From positions 62,001-126,000 of the forward strand of contig NZ_AQQS01000009.1 in assembly GCF_002088275.1 (NCBI RefSeq): 64,000 bases of DNA, given 5' to 3'. Origin of the DNA: Aurantimonas sp. 22II-16-19i. Lineage in GTDB: Bacteria; Pseudomonadota; Alphaproteobacteria; Rhizobiales; Rhizobiaceae. The notes under the pieces are model-generated. The model did no database searches. It was not told the DNA's origin and saw only the letters and a list, made by a program, of their open reading frames with translations. Positions 25,652-34,510 of the stretch are shown in pieces. The stretch's first letter is position 1, and every line of letters starts with the position of its first letter. Both the position numbers and the translations under genes were made by a program.

Positions 25652-26701
25652 TTGACCTCGACCGGAACCCCCGGGACTGCCTCTCACTCCGACGCCAAGG
25701 CCTGGACCCGCGTTCTCACCGCTTATCGCAAGCCCGACAACTGGCGCAGCGTGTTCGAGATCGTCGTCACGGCGGTGCCGTTCGTCGCTCTCTGGGCGCT
25801 CGCCGCGCTGGCGGTCGTCAATGGCCACTACTGGGGCCTGATCCTGACGATTCCCGCAGCCGGCTTCCTCGTGCGGCTGTTCATGCTGCAGCACGACTGC
25901 GGCCACGGGTCGCTGTTCGCCGGGCGCCGCGTCAACGACTGGACGGGCCGAGTGATCGGCGTTTTGACCTTCACGCCCTACGACTACTGGCGGCGCACCC
26001 ATGCGATCCATCATGCGACGACCGGCAATCTCGACAAGCGGGGCATCGGCGACGTCGACACGCTGACGGTCGGCGAATATCGGGCGCTGTCCGACTGGGG
26101 CAGGGCGAAGTACCGGCTCTACCGGCATCCGGCGATCATGTTCGGCTTCGGGCCGGCGTGGCTGTTCATCTGCCAGTACCGGCTGCCCGTCGGGCTCATG
26201 CGGGCCGGGCTGTCGCCCTGGACGTCGACGCTGGCCACCAATCTCGCCATCGCCATCCCGGCAGCCCTGCTGATCTGGTTGATGGGCCTGTGGCCGTTCC
26301 TCGCCGTGCAGCTGCCGATCACGCTGATGGCGGCGACCGCCGGCGTCTGGCTGTTCTACGTCCAGCACCAATTCGAGGAGACCCACTGGTCCGAGGCCGC
26401 GGACTGGAAGTTCCAGCACGCCGCCCTGCACGGCTCGTCGCATTACGATCTTCCGGCGGTGCTGCGCTGGTTCACCGGCAACATCGGCATCCACCACGTG
26501 CATCACCTGTCGAGCACGATCCCGTTCTACCGGCTTCCCAAGGTCCTGGACGCCCATCCCGAACTGCGCGCCGTGGGCCGGATCACGATCCGCGACAGCC
26601 TGCGCTGCGTCAAGCTCGTCCTGTGGGACGAGACCGCCAAGCGGCTGGTGTCGTTCAAGGAGGCGAGAGCGCAACAGGGCGCGCCCCTGGCCGCGGCCTG
26701 A
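25652..26701 (+). CDS. Membrane fatty-acid desaturase (delta-12 / omega-6 type)
   Basis: A 349-residue di-iron membrane desaturase. The three histidine boxes are HDCGH (residues 81-85), HAIHH (117-121) and HHVHH near residue 285, separated by hydrophobic segments. It introduces a double bond into phospholipid acyl chains at the inner membrane. The start is uncertain: TTG at 25652 gives a typical length, while an upstream in-frame TTG at 25574 would add 26 residues. No clear ribosome-binding site decides between them. It stands alone in its surroundings. Confidence 0.85.
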   Translation: MTSTGTPGTASHSDAKAWTRVLTAYRKPDNWRSVFEIVVTAVPFVALWALAALAVVNGHYWGLILTIPAAGFLVRLFMLQHDCGHGSLFAGRRVNDWTGRVIGVLTFTPYDYWRRTHAIHHATTGNLDKRGIGDVDTLTVGEYRALSDWGRAKYRLYRHPAIMFGFGPAWLFICQYRLPVGLMRAGLSPWTSTLATNLAIAIPAALLIWLMGLWPFLAVQLPITLMAATAGVWLFYVQHQFEETHWSEAADWKFQHAALHGSSHYDLPAVLRWFTGNIGIHHVHHLSSTIPFYRLPKVLDAHPELRAVGRITIRDSLRCVKLVLWDETAKRLVSFKEARAQQGAPLAAA

Positions 26702-26838
26702 GGTCCGATCTCTCAAGGGCTTGAGAGGCCCAGGGCCTGCCGGGATTGGAGAGTCCAGCCCCGCGCCTGACGCAAGGCAAGCCCGGCTCAAGAGCATCCT
26801 GCTACGCATCGGCGACCGTCACCTGGGACCCCAAGCCG

Positions 26839-27789
26839 ATGCCACTCCTGAAACATGCGGCCTTCGGGCTGATCCTGGCGCTCCTTCCCCTCCAGCCCGC
26901 TCACGCCGAATGGCAGGAGACGAAGGAGGGCGGCTGGAAGGCCGCCTATTCCTGCGACGCGCGTCAGGAGACCTGCGTCGCCATCACCTGCGAGTTCGGC
27001 GAGACGTCGCGGTTCGGCATCTGGTCGAAGCAGTTTTCCACGGTCCCGCCCGAGGCCATGCGGCAGGAGGGACGCTTCGACTTCGACATCGATGGCGCGG
27101 CCTCCTCGTTTCCGGTCGAAGACGGCGAATATCTGTTCGACAAGCGGGTCATCTTCTGGAGCATGGAGCGGCAGCTCCTCAGAGAGATCGAGGGCGGCAC
27201 GACGCTGTCGCTCAGCCGCTGGGGCGATCCGAGGATCGATCTTCGCGACGACGAAGGGTCGGTCGGCCGAACCCTCGAAGGCTGCAGCGTCGTGGATCGG
27301 GCGCCGGTTCGCGCGGATTCGGTCGCAGTGAGTCCAGACACCGTGAATCCGGACGCAGCGACTTCGGCCGAAACGGGTTCGGCCGATCGCAGCTCGGGCT
27401 GGGGTTCCAGCGCCGACGGGGCAGCCAGATTGTCGCTCCTGAAGGACATCATGCCGAAGGATGCGACCTGCGAGCGCAGCGGCGATGGCGCGTCCTGCCG
27501 CCTCGGCGAGCAGGCGGGCTCGGATCTCAACTCGGTCCTGGCGCAGTTCGAGGGCCGCAGCAGCGAGATGATGATCCGCGCGGAGATCGCCCACAGCATC
27601 GGCGATCACGAAGCCTATCGGACCCGGCTGTACGACGTTCTCGCGGGCTTCGGCATCCCGCAATCCTTCGCGGACCGATGCCTCGTCCAGGGCGCGGTGA
27701 CGCTGGATGTCGGGGGATACAGCGTCCGCTGCGACAGCTACACGCCGCCCAGATCGACCATCGCGACGTTCCACATCGCCCGGCGCTGA
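26839..27789 (+). CDS. Secreted protein of unknown function
   Basis: A 316-residue exported protein that I do not recognise. The start at 26839 gives a clean signal peptide (MPLLKHAAFGLILALLPLQPAHA). The mature protein has two parts. Residues about 24-160 contain cysteines (SCDARQETCVAITCEFG) and beta-like sequence. A Ser/Asp/Ala-rich linker follows (about 160-195), and a second part has further cysteines (CERSGDGASCRLG and two more near the end). Even cysteine spacing suggests periplasmic disulfides. It is followed by a strong terminator, so it is probably monocistronic. Confidence 0.65.
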   Translation: MPLLKHAAFGLILALLPLQPAHAEWQETKEGGWKAAYSCDARQETCVAITCEFGETSRFGIWSKQFSTVPPEAMRQEGRFDFDIDGAASSFPVEDGEYLFDKRVIFWSMERQLLREIEGGTTLSLSRWGDPRIDLRDDEGSVGRTLEGCSVVDRAPVRADSVAVSPDTVNPDAATSAETGSADRSSGWGSSADGAARLSLLKDIMPKDATCERSGDGASCRLGEQAGSDLNSVLAQFEGRSSEMMIRAEIAHSIGDHEAYRTRLYDVLAGFGIPQSFADRCLVQGAVTLDVGGYSVRCDSYTPPRSTIATFHIARR

Positions 27790-27814
27790 CCGCGCCCGGC
27801 GGGGGCCGCTCGGC

Positions 27815-27855
27815 GGGCCGCATCCGGCAGGTCCCGTCTGCGGCCCCTTTTCTTT
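27815..27855 (+). terminator. Rho-independent terminator
   Basis: gggccgca (27815-27822) pairs with tgcggccc (27839-27846), followed by cttttctttg. It ends transcription of the secreted-protein gene 26 bases after its stop. Confidence 0.7.
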
Positions 27856-27904
27856 GCCGGTAAAATCCGGCTAGGTCGCTCCCAATGAAATTCGGGGAGG
27901 CGGC

Positions 27905-29548
27905 ATGGCTGAGGCGTTTCTCGGCGTCGACGTAGGAACGGGCAGCGCCCGGGCGGGGCTGTTCGACCGCGATGGCCGGCTGCTCGCCTCGGCCAAGCGC
28001 CCGATCCGTCTGTGGCGCGAGGATCCCGACGTCTTCGAGCAATCCTCGGACGACATCTGGCAGGCGATCTGCGACAGTGTGCGCGAGGCCTTGGCGATCG
28101 CCGGGCTGAGCCGGGAAGACGTCAGGGGCCTCGGCTTCGACGCGACCTGTTCGCTCGTGGTGCTGGACGGCGGCTGCCAGCCTCTGACGGTGAGCGCGTC
28201 GGGGGACCACACGCGCAACGTCATCGTCTGGATGGACCATCGGGCGCTGGAGCAGACCGCCCGGATCAACGCGACCGGTCATCCGGTGCTGCGCTATGTC
28301 GGCGGCAAGATCTCGCCCGAGATGGAAACGCCCAAGCTCCTGTGGCTGAAGGAGAGGCTGCCGCAAACCTATCGCCAAGCCGGGCACTTCTTCGATCTCG
28401 CCGATTTCCTTTCCTTCCGCGCCACCGGCAGCCTGGCGCGTTCGGTCTGCACGCTCACCTGCAAATGGACCTATCTCGCCCATGAGCGGCGGTTCGACGC
28501 CGACTATTTTCGCGCCATCGGGCTGGACGATCTCGCCGCGGAGGGATTTGCCCGGATCGGCACGCAGGTCGTCGACATCGCGACGCCGCTGGGCGAGGGG
28601 CTCACCGAAGCGGCCGCCGCCGAACTCGGCCTCGTGCCCGGGACGCCCGTCGGCGCCTCGCTGATCGACGCCCATGCCGGCGGCGTCGGCACCGTCGGCG
28701 GGGCGACCATGACGGGCTCGCACGCCGACCCGACCGAGGAACTCGCCTTCATCATGGGCACCTCCTCCTGCACCATGACGCTGACCCGCGAGCCGGCCTT
28801 CGTCGACGGCGTCTGGGGGCCGTATCACGGCGCGATGATCCCCGGCTTCTGGCTGCTCGAAGGGGGGCAGTCGGCCTATGGTGCGGCGCTCGACTATCTC
28901 GTGCAGCTCCATCCCGCCTATCCGGCGGCCGGAAAGGCGGCGCAGGCGGCGGGCCTTGCCGTCCTCGACTATCTGGAACGGCGGGCGATCGAGATGGCCG
29001 GATCGCTCGAGGAGGCGGCGTTTCTCGGCGCCGATCTCACCGTGGTTCCGGAGTTTCTCGGCAACCGCTCGCCCGAGGCCGATCCGCACGCCCGAGGGGC
29101 GATCTGCGGCCTGACGCTCGCCTCCAGCGAGGAGAGCCTCGTGCGCCTCTTCGTCGCGACGCTGTCGGCGCTTTGCTACGGCACCTGCCAGATCGTCGAG
29201 GCGAACCGGGCGAAGGGGCTGAAACTCGGGACGATCGTCGCCTCCGGCGGGGCGGCGCGCTCGGCGCTGCTGCGCCGGCTGCTCGCCGACGCCACCGGCC
29301 TGTCGGTGGCACTGCCCGAGACGGGCGAGCCGGTGCTCCTCGGCAGCGCCATGGTCGGTGCGGTCGCCGGCGGCGCCTATCGCGACCTCAGGGATGCGGC
29401 CGGCAAGATGTGCCGCGCCGGCGACGTCCTGACGCCGGCGCTCGGGGCCGTCGCCGACTTCCATGCCGCCAAGTTCGAGGCGTATCGGCTGCTGCAGCGC
29501 TGCGAGCGGGAGACGCGGGCGATCATGGCCCCCTATTCGAGGCGCTAG
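27905..29548 (+). CDS. FGGY-family carbohydrate kinase, ribulokinase type
   Basis: A 547-residue sugar kinase with the two actin-like domains of the FGGY family. The N-terminal phosphate-binding motif is GVDVGTGSARAGLFD (residue 7 on). LGFDATCSLVVLD and VWMDHRA are typical of D-ribulokinases (YDR109C/FGGY D-ribulose kinases), and IVASGGAARSALLRRLLAD is the C-terminal ATP-site motif. It phosphorylates a ketopentose such as D-ribulose, which would form if the nearby polyol system oxidises ribitol or arabitol. It is not in the smo operon but lies 5 kb downstream on the same strand. Confidence 0.85.
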   Translation: MAEAFLGVDVGTGSARAGLFDRDGRLLASAKRPIRLWREDPDVFEQSSDDIWQAICDSVREALAIAGLSREDVRGLGFDATCSLVVLDGGCQPLTVSASGDHTRNVIVWMDHRALEQTARINATGHPVLRYVGGKISPEMETPKLLWLKERLPQTYRQAGHFFDLADFLSFRATGSLARSVCTLTCKWTYLAHERRFDADYFRAIGLDDLAAEGFARIGTQVVDIATPLGEGLTEAAAAELGLVPGTPVGASLIDAHAGGVGTVGGATMTGSHADPTEELAFIMGTSSCTMTLTREPAFVDGVWGPYHGAMIPGFWLLEGGQSAYGAALDYLVQLHPAYPAAGKAAQAAGLAVLDYLERRAIEMAGSLEEAAFLGADLTVVPEFLGNRSPEADPHARGAICGLTLASSEESLVRLFVATLSALCYGTCQIVEANRAKGLKLGTIVASGGAARSALLRRLLADATGLSVALPETGEPVLLGSAMVGAVAGGAYRDLRDAAGKMCRAGDVLTPALGAVADFHAAKFEAYRLLQRCERETRAIMAPYSRR

Positions 29549-29678
29549 CGTCGTCCATATCCTAGCGCGACGACACGGCGTCCTGCCCGAGGGCGGCGAA
29601 ACGAAGTCCGACGTTCGGGCGAACCGGTGATGAAGCCGTGTCCTGCCCGCGGGACGCGCACGAACACGAGGACCGGCC

Positions 29679-30185
29679 ATGGCCAGCAACCACCAAAGCC
29701 GCACGATCACAGCGACCGAACCGGCGGAGCCGCCGCCGATCGGCGCGCTCCTGGCCTTCGGGGCGATGCTGCCGATCGCCGCCGGGGCGATCTATCTGTG
29801 GATCGGCGGCGAGGCGCAGTCCTTCCTGACGGTCAACATGACCCTCTTGTGGGGCGCGGCGATCCTGACCTTCCTGGCCGGGGCGCGGCGCGGCGTCAGC
29901 TTCCGCCAGCCGGGCGGCCCGACGCTGTCCCAGCTTGTCACCATGCTCTGGGTCTTCGGCCTCGGCTTCGGCGCCATCGTCGCCACCGTCTGGGCCTATA
30001 CGCTGACCGCGACGGCGCTGGAGATCGTCGGCTATCTCAGCCTGGCCGTGCTCGATCCGATCGCTGCGAAGAACGGCGAGGCGCCGCTGTTCTTCGCCTC
30101 GCTGCGTCCGATCCAGATGACGATCCCGATCGTCGCGCTCCTCGCCCTCGGCGTCTATGTCTGGCAGAGCCCGCTGTTCGGCTGA
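29679..30185 (+). CDS. DUF3429-type inner-membrane protein
   Basis: A 168-residue protein with about five predicted membrane segments (from residue 23) and a short soluble N-terminus. The LTFLAGARRGVSF stretch near residue 62 is reminiscent of the DUF3429 family, whose function is unknown. It stands between the sugar kinase and tspO genes with about 130-150 bases on each side. Confidence 0.65.
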   Translation: MASNHQSRTITATEPAEPPPIGALLAFGAMLPIAAGAIYLWIGGEAQSFLTVNMTLLWGAAILTFLAGARRGVSFRQPGGPTLSQLVTMLWVFGLGFGAIVATVWAYTLTATALEIVGYLSLAVLDPIAAKNGEAPLFFASLRPIQMTIPIVALLALGVYVWQSPLFG

Positions 30186-30259
30186 GGCGGGCATCGGGAG
30201 AATCGGCGCGGGATGCGGGAGATTTTTTGCCGGGAGACTGATACCTTCGGGGGATCGTC

Positions 30260-30294
30260 GGCGTTGGTGATGAAACCGGCGGCGTTGGTGATGA
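30260..30294 (+). repeat. 21-base-period direct repeat upstream of tspO
   Basis: ggcgttggtgatga occurs at 30260-30273 and again at 30281-30294, 44 bases upstream of the tspO start. Both copies carry identical 14-base cores, and the 21-base period puts them on one face of the helix, two turns apart. This suits cooperative protein binding, although slippage duplication is equally possible. Confidence 0.45.
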
Positions 30295-30337
30295 CCGCCT
30301 TCTGCGCAACGGCAACCGAAATCTTCCCGAGGCTGCG

Positions 30338-30823
30338 ATGTCGTCGATCCTGAGTTTCCTGGTGTTTTTCGCCATCGTCCTGGCGGTCGCTTCGAGCGGC
30401 GCGATGTTCAAGCCGGGGCCGTGGTACCAGAGGCTCGAAAAGCCGAGCTGGACGCCGCCGAACTGGGCGTTTCCGGTGGTCTGGTCGGCACTCTACGTGA
30501 TGATCGCCATCGCCGGCTGGCGGGTCTACGAGGCGGCGGGCCTCGTCGCCCTGCCGTTCCTCGCCTTTGGGATCCAGCTCGTGCTGAACGCCGCCTGGTC
30601 GGCTCTCTTCTTCGGCCTGAAGCGGCCGGCCGTCGCCTTCGCCGACGTCCTCGCGCTGTGGATCGCGGTGGCGGTGAATGCGCTGCTGTTCTACCCGATC
30701 GACGCCATCGCCGGGCTCCTGATGATCCCGTATCTGATGTGGGTGACGGCCGCCGCCTGCCTGAACTTTTCCGTCTGGCGCCGCAATCCGGGGGCGTTCC
30801 GCGCGGCGGCCGAGGCCGGTTGA
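30338..30823 (+). CDS. tspO: TspO/MBR family protein
   Basis: A 161-residue five-helix membrane protein of the TspO/peripheral benzodiazepine receptor family. Marks are WYQRLEKPSWTPPNWAFPVVW (residues about 29-49), LVLNAAWSALFFG, and a C-terminal ACLNFSVWRRN. It binds tetrapyrroles and in alphaproteobacteria modulates porphyrin-linked gene expression and stress responses. A cobalamin operon occurs 24 kb away, but no direct link is visible. Confidence 0.92.
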   Translation: MSSILSFLVFFAIVLAVASSGAMFKPGPWYQRLEKPSWTPPNWAFPVVWSALYVMIAIAGWRVYEAAGLVALPFLAFGIQLVLNAAWSALFFGLKRPAVAFADVLALWIAVAVNALLFYPIDAIAGLLMIPYLMWVTAAACLNFSVWRRNPGAFRAAAEAG

Positions 30824-30888
30824 CCAGAGGTCGGGCGCGTCGCAAAGACGGGTCCGATCCTCAGCCCGCCATCACGGAGACCCACCGC

Positions 30889-31653
30889 ATGCCAGCCTTC
30901 GCCATCTATCCCAGCCTTTCGGGCAAGAGCGTCGTCGTCAGCGGCGGCGCCTCCGGCATCGGCGCCGAGATGGTTCGCGCCTTTGCCGCCCAGGGCTCGC
31001 GGGTCGGCTTCCTCGACTTCGACGAGGCCGGATCGCGGAAGCTGGCCGAGGAGCTCACTCGGGATGGCGCCCGCGTCGTCCATGAATTCTGCGACCTGCG
31101 CGACATCGCGGCGACGCAGGCGGCGATCGAAGCTCTCGCCGCGGCGAACGGGCCGGCGACCGTCCTCGTCAACAATGCCGCCCGCGACGACCGCCACGGC
31201 TACGAGAGCGTCACGCCGGACTATTTCGACGAGCGCATCGCCACCAATCTGAAGCACATGTTCTTCGCCATTCAGGCGGTCGCGCCCGGCATGATCGCGG
31301 CCGGCGGCGGCGCGATCGTCAACATGGGTTCGAATTCCTGGTGGGAGGCCGGCGGCGGCATGCCGGTCTACACCACCGCCAAGGCGGCCGTGCACGGCAT
31401 GACGCGCTCCTTTGCCCGGGACCTCGGGCCGCATCGGATCCGGGTCAACACCGTCGTGCCGGGCTGGATCATGACCGAGCGCCAGAAGGAACTCTGGGTC
31501 ACCGACGATGCGATCGCCAAGCATCGGGACCGCCAGTGCCTGAAGGACCTGATCGACCCGGTCTATGTGGCGCGGATGGTGCTGTTCCTCGCCTCCGACG
31601 ACGCCGCCATGTGCACCGCCAACAACTACATGGTCGAAGCCGGCTCGATCTGA
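30889..31653 (+). CDS. SDR-family oxidoreductase
   Basis: A 254-residue short-chain dehydrogenase/reductase. The nucleotide motif is SGGASGIGAEMVRAF near residue 18, the NNAA motif is VLVNNAARDDRHG near 100, and the catalytic Tyr-x3-Lys is VYTTAKAA near 157 with a preceding serine in NMGSNSW. It resembles sugar or sugar-acid dehydrogenases of the glucose 1-dehydrogenase / 3-oxoacyl reductase-like cluster, and NAD(P) preference cannot be set with confidence. The start at 30889 gives the usual short lead before the Rossmann fold. It is convergent with the MarR gene. Confidence 0.87.
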   Translation: MPAFAIYPSLSGKSVVVSGGASGIGAEMVRAFAAQGSRVGFLDFDEAGSRKLAEELTRDGARVVHEFCDLRDIAATQAAIEALAAANGPATVLVNNAARDDRHGYESVTPDYFDERIATNLKHMFFAIQAVAPGMIAAGGGAIVNMGSNSWWEAGGGMPVYTTAKAAVHGMTRSFARDLGPHRIRVNTVVPGWIMTERQKELWVTDDAIAKHRDRQCLKDLIDPVYVARMVLFLASDDAAMCTANNYMVEAGSI

Positions 31654-31762
31654 GCCGGTGGCCGGCCCCCCGACGACGCCACTTAGGGGAGGCGAGGGGG
31701 CTGCCTTCCGAATGGCAACGCCAGATACGGCCCCGTTGCCGCGCAGGCGCCCGGCCTGCGGT

Positions 31763-32224
31763 TCAGTCGTCGGAGAGCAGGCTGCGCATGAAGCGCTCGA
31801 CGGCGGCGGATTCGTCCGCCGACAGGCCGTCATAGGCGCGCCTGAGCCTGTGGCGCAGGCGGTCGAAATTTGCGAGCAGCGGCTCGACGCGCTCGTTGAC
31901 GAGCGCGATGATCACGCTTCTGCGATCCGTGGGGTTGCGCTCGCGGACGACGAAACCGTCGCGCTCGAGCCGGTCGATCAGTGCCGTGGTCGCGCCCGTC
32001 GACAGATTGACGTGCTCGGCGAGCATCTTGGCCGTCACCGGCTCGTCGCTCTCGAACAGGAATGTCAGGCACATCAGGTCCGTCAAGGCGAGGCCGAAGC
32101 CGGCGGCGAGATCGCGGTCGATGGTCACCGCCTCGTGGATCATCTGCTTGAACAGCCACGAAAACGAACGGTAGTCTTTCTCCCCGCTGGGATCGGGACG
32201 GGGGGGCACAGGCTGGCCGAGCAT
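31763..32224 (-). CDS. MarR-family repressor of the efflux operon
   Basis: A 153-residue winged-helix regulator (AKMLAEHVNLSTGATTALID, then LERDGFVVRERNPTDRRS) of the MarR family. The start at 32224 is preferred because gagga precedes it by 8 bases; an in-frame ATG at 32245 lacks a ribosome-binding site and overlaps the operator. It is divergent from the RND efflux operon and presumably represses it until a phenolic or other drug-like ligand binds. Confidence 0.85.
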   Translation of the reverse strand: MLGQPVPPRPDPSGEKDYRSFSWLFKQMIHEAVTIDRDLAAGFGLALTDLMCLTFLFESDEPVTAKMLAEHVNLSTGATTALIDRLERDGFVVRERNPTDRRSVIIALVNERVEPLLANFDRLRHRLRRAYDGLSADESAAVERFMRSLLSDD

Positions 32225-32259
32225 TGACGCTTCCTCTTTCATCATATATCACGATGATA
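32224..32259 (+). promoter_or_regulatory. Efflux-operon promoter overlapped by a MarR operator
   Basis: TTGACG (32224-32229), 17 bases, then TATCAC (32247-32252) form a plausible sigma-70 promoter reading toward the efflux genes. The palindrome tatca-cga-tgata (32247-32259) covers the -10, so MarR bound there would block RNA polymerase. The same palindrome lies upstream of marR, allowing autoregulation. Confidence 0.65.
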
Positions 32260-32282
32260 AAGCAATTTCATCGGTAAGCAAT

Positions 32283-33422
32283 ATGGACGTTCCGAACGGA
32301 GACTGTCGATCCTCTCGGCTGGCTGTTCGCAGGAGCCGCTTGATGGCGGCCGTGTCGATCTGCCTGGCGGTATCCGGTTGCAGCGATCAGACCACGCCGG
32401 ACGCGCCGCCCGAGCCGGTGGTCTTCGTGACGGCCCAGCCGAAGCAGATCTCACGATCGGTGTCGCTCACCGGCGAGATCGTCGCACGCGATTCCTCGAC
32501 CTATTCCTTCGAGACCAGCGGCCGCGTCACCGACGTCTATGTCGACGTCGCCGATCAGGTCGAACCGGGAACGATCCTGGCGAGGATCGACCCGACCCAG
32601 CAGCAGGCGAGCGTCGACGCCGCCCGGGCGGCGGTCGGATCGGCCCAGGCCCAGCTCGACAAGGCGACGTCGGCGTTCAACCGCCAGAAGTCGCTGCTCG
32701 CCAGCGGCTTCACCACCCGGACGGAATACGACACGGCCGAGAAGACCCTGTCTGCGGCGCAGAGCGCGCTGGACACCGCCGAGGCCGATCTCACCAATGC
32801 CGAGAAGGATCTGAGCGACACGGTCCTGCGGGCCGACGCGCAAGGCGTGATCACCAGCCGCGACGTCGATGTCGGGCAGGTTGTCAGCGCCGCCCAGGCC
32901 GCCTTCGGCTTCGCCCGCAGCGGCGCCGAGGACGCGGTGTTCCAGATCCAGGAGCAGCTGCTGATCGGCGACAAGAAGCCCAGGTCGATCGAGGTCTCGC
33001 TGGTGAGCGATCCTTCGGTGACGGCGACGGGCTACATCCGCGAGGTGTCGCCATTGATCGATTCCAGCACCGGCACCGTCCAGGTGAAGATCGGCATCGA
33101 CAACCCGCCGCCGAAGATGAAGCTCGGCTCGGCCGTCGTCGGCCGAGAGGTCACCGGATCGACGAAGGAGGCCATCGGGCTTCCGTGGAACGCGCTGATG
33201 GTGAAGGGCGGCAAGCCCGCCGTCTGGGTCGTCGACGAAGCCGGCAAGGCGGTCCTGACGCCGATCGAGGTGAGCGCCTACCAGACCGGCGAAATCCTCG
33301 TGGCGGGCGGTATCGAGGCGGGCGACCGCGTCATCACCGAAGGCTCGCAGCTGGTCCTGCCCGACAAGGCCCTGCAGCTGGTGCCGGCGACGCCCGGAAG
33401 CGGGAACGGAGAACGCCGATGA
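32283..33422 (+). CDS. RND efflux periplasmic adaptor lipoprotein, first of two
   Basis: A 379-residue membrane fusion protein of the HlyD/AcrA family. A lipobox (LAVSGC, Cys33) follows an arginine-rich n-region, so it is anchored to the inner membrane by lipid. A barrel-sandwich half (about 60-100), a long helical hairpin (about 100-175, Ala/Gln-rich), the second lipoyl half and a beta-barrel follow. The start at 32283 is chosen because it supplies the positive n-region; ATG 32343 has a better ribosome-binding site but no positive charge before the hydrophobic core. Its stop overlaps the next adaptor's ATG. Confidence 0.86.
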   Translation: MDVPNGDCRSSRLAVRRSRLMAAVSICLAVSGCSDQTTPDAPPEPVVFVTAQPKQISRSVSLTGEIVARDSSTYSFETSGRVTDVYVDVADQVEPGTILARIDPTQQQASVDAARAAVGSAQAQLDKATSAFNRQKSLLASGFTTRTEYDTAEKTLSAAQSALDTAEADLTNAEKDLSDTVLRADAQGVITSRDVDVGQVVSAAQAAFGFARSGAEDAVFQIQEQLLIGDKKPRSIEVSLVSDPSVTATGYIREVSPLIDSSTGTVQVKIGIDNPPPKMKLGSAVVGREVTGSTKEAIGLPWNALMVKGGKPAVWVVDEAGKAVLTPIEVSAYQTGEILVAGGIEAGDRVITEGSQLVLPDKALQLVPATPGSGNGERR

Positions 33423-34510
33423 CGCGGCCTTCCATCCTTCTGCCGATGCTCCTCGGCTTCGGACTGCTTCTTGCCGGCTGCAGCGAATCCGAGGAAGACG
33501 AGGCGGCGCCGGTCACGCCGCGGCCGGTGCGCAGCATCGTTCTGTCGCCGACCGATCCGCAGGCCCTCGGCTACAGCGGCACGATCCAGCCGCGTTTCGA
33601 GACTTCGCTGGCGTTTCGCACCATGGGCCGCATGATCTCCCGCAGCGTCGATGTCGGGAGCCAGGTGGAAGCGGGCCAGACGCTCGCGGCGATCGATGCC
33701 GAGACGCTGAACGCCGATCTCAGGTCAGCCCGGGCGCAACTCGTCAATGCCGAGCTGCAGGCGCGGACCGCCATTGCGAGCGCCGAGCGCACGGCCGAGC
33801 TGTTCAGGGAGCGCACCGTCGCCCAGTCCGAGCTCGACGATGCGCGGGAGAGCCGCAGCGCCGCCGAAGCCGATCTCGTCAGCGCCAAGGCACAGGTCGC
33901 CAAGGCCGAGGACGCGCTCTCCTACGCCGTTCTCACCGCGCCCTTCGACGGCGTCATCACCGAACGGGATGCCGATGTCGGCCAGGTCGTCTCGACCGGC
34001 ACGACGGTGATGAAGCTCGCCCGGACCGATCTGCGCGAGGCCGTGGTCGACATCCCCGGTGCGGAGGTCGGCGGCATTTCCGTCGGCTCGCCCTTCGAGG
34101 TGGTGCTGCAGGTCGCGCCCACGCTGACGGCAGAGGGCAAGGTGCGCGAGATCGCGCCGCAGGCCGACGCGCTGACCCGGACCTTCAGGGTCAGGATCCT
34201 CCTGGACAATCCTCCGGAAGCGTTCCGGCTCGGCGCCCTGGTGGCGGCCATCCCCGCCGAGCGGGCCGACCAGCCGATCCTCCTCCTGCCGCCGAGCGCC
34301 ATTCTGGAAGAAGACGGCAAGAGCTTCGTCTGGATCGTCGATCGCGAGGCCGAGACGGTGCATCTGAAAGAGGTGCAGACGGAGCGGGATGCGGGCGGGC
34401 GGATCATCCTGCTGTCGGGCGCCGAGCCGGGCGCGATCCTCGTGACGGCGGGCGTCCACAGCCTGAAAGAAGGGCAGAAAGTGTCGCTTTCCAAGGGATT
34501 CCAGTCGTGA
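33419..34510 (+). CDS. RND efflux periplasmic adaptor lipoprotein, second of two
   Basis: A 363-residue adaptor with lipobox LLAGCS (Cys21) and the same domain order as its neighbour: lipoyl half, alpha-helical hairpin (about 95-165), lipoyl half, beta-barrel. It is a paralogue, not a copy, of the upstream adaptor. Two different adaptors before one pump are characteristic of TriABC-type systems, where both are needed. Its stop overlaps the pump's GTG start. Confidence 0.87.
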   Translation: MTRPSILLPMLLGFGLLLAGCSESEEDEAAPVTPRPVRSIVLSPTDPQALGYSGTIQPRFETSLAFRTMGRMISRSVDVGSQVEAGQTLAAIDAETLNADLRSARAQLVNAELQARTAIASAERTAELFRERTVAQSELDDARESRSAAEADLVSAKAQVAKAEDALSYAVLTAPFDGVITERDADVGQVVSTGTTVMKLARTDLREAVVDIPGAEVGGISVGSPFEVVLQVAPTLTAEGKVREIAPQADALTRTFRVRILLDNPPEAFRLGALVAAIPAERADQPILLLPPSAILEEDGKSFVWIVDREAETVHLKEVQTERDAGGRIILLSGAEPGAILVTAGVHSLKEGQKVSLSKGFQS

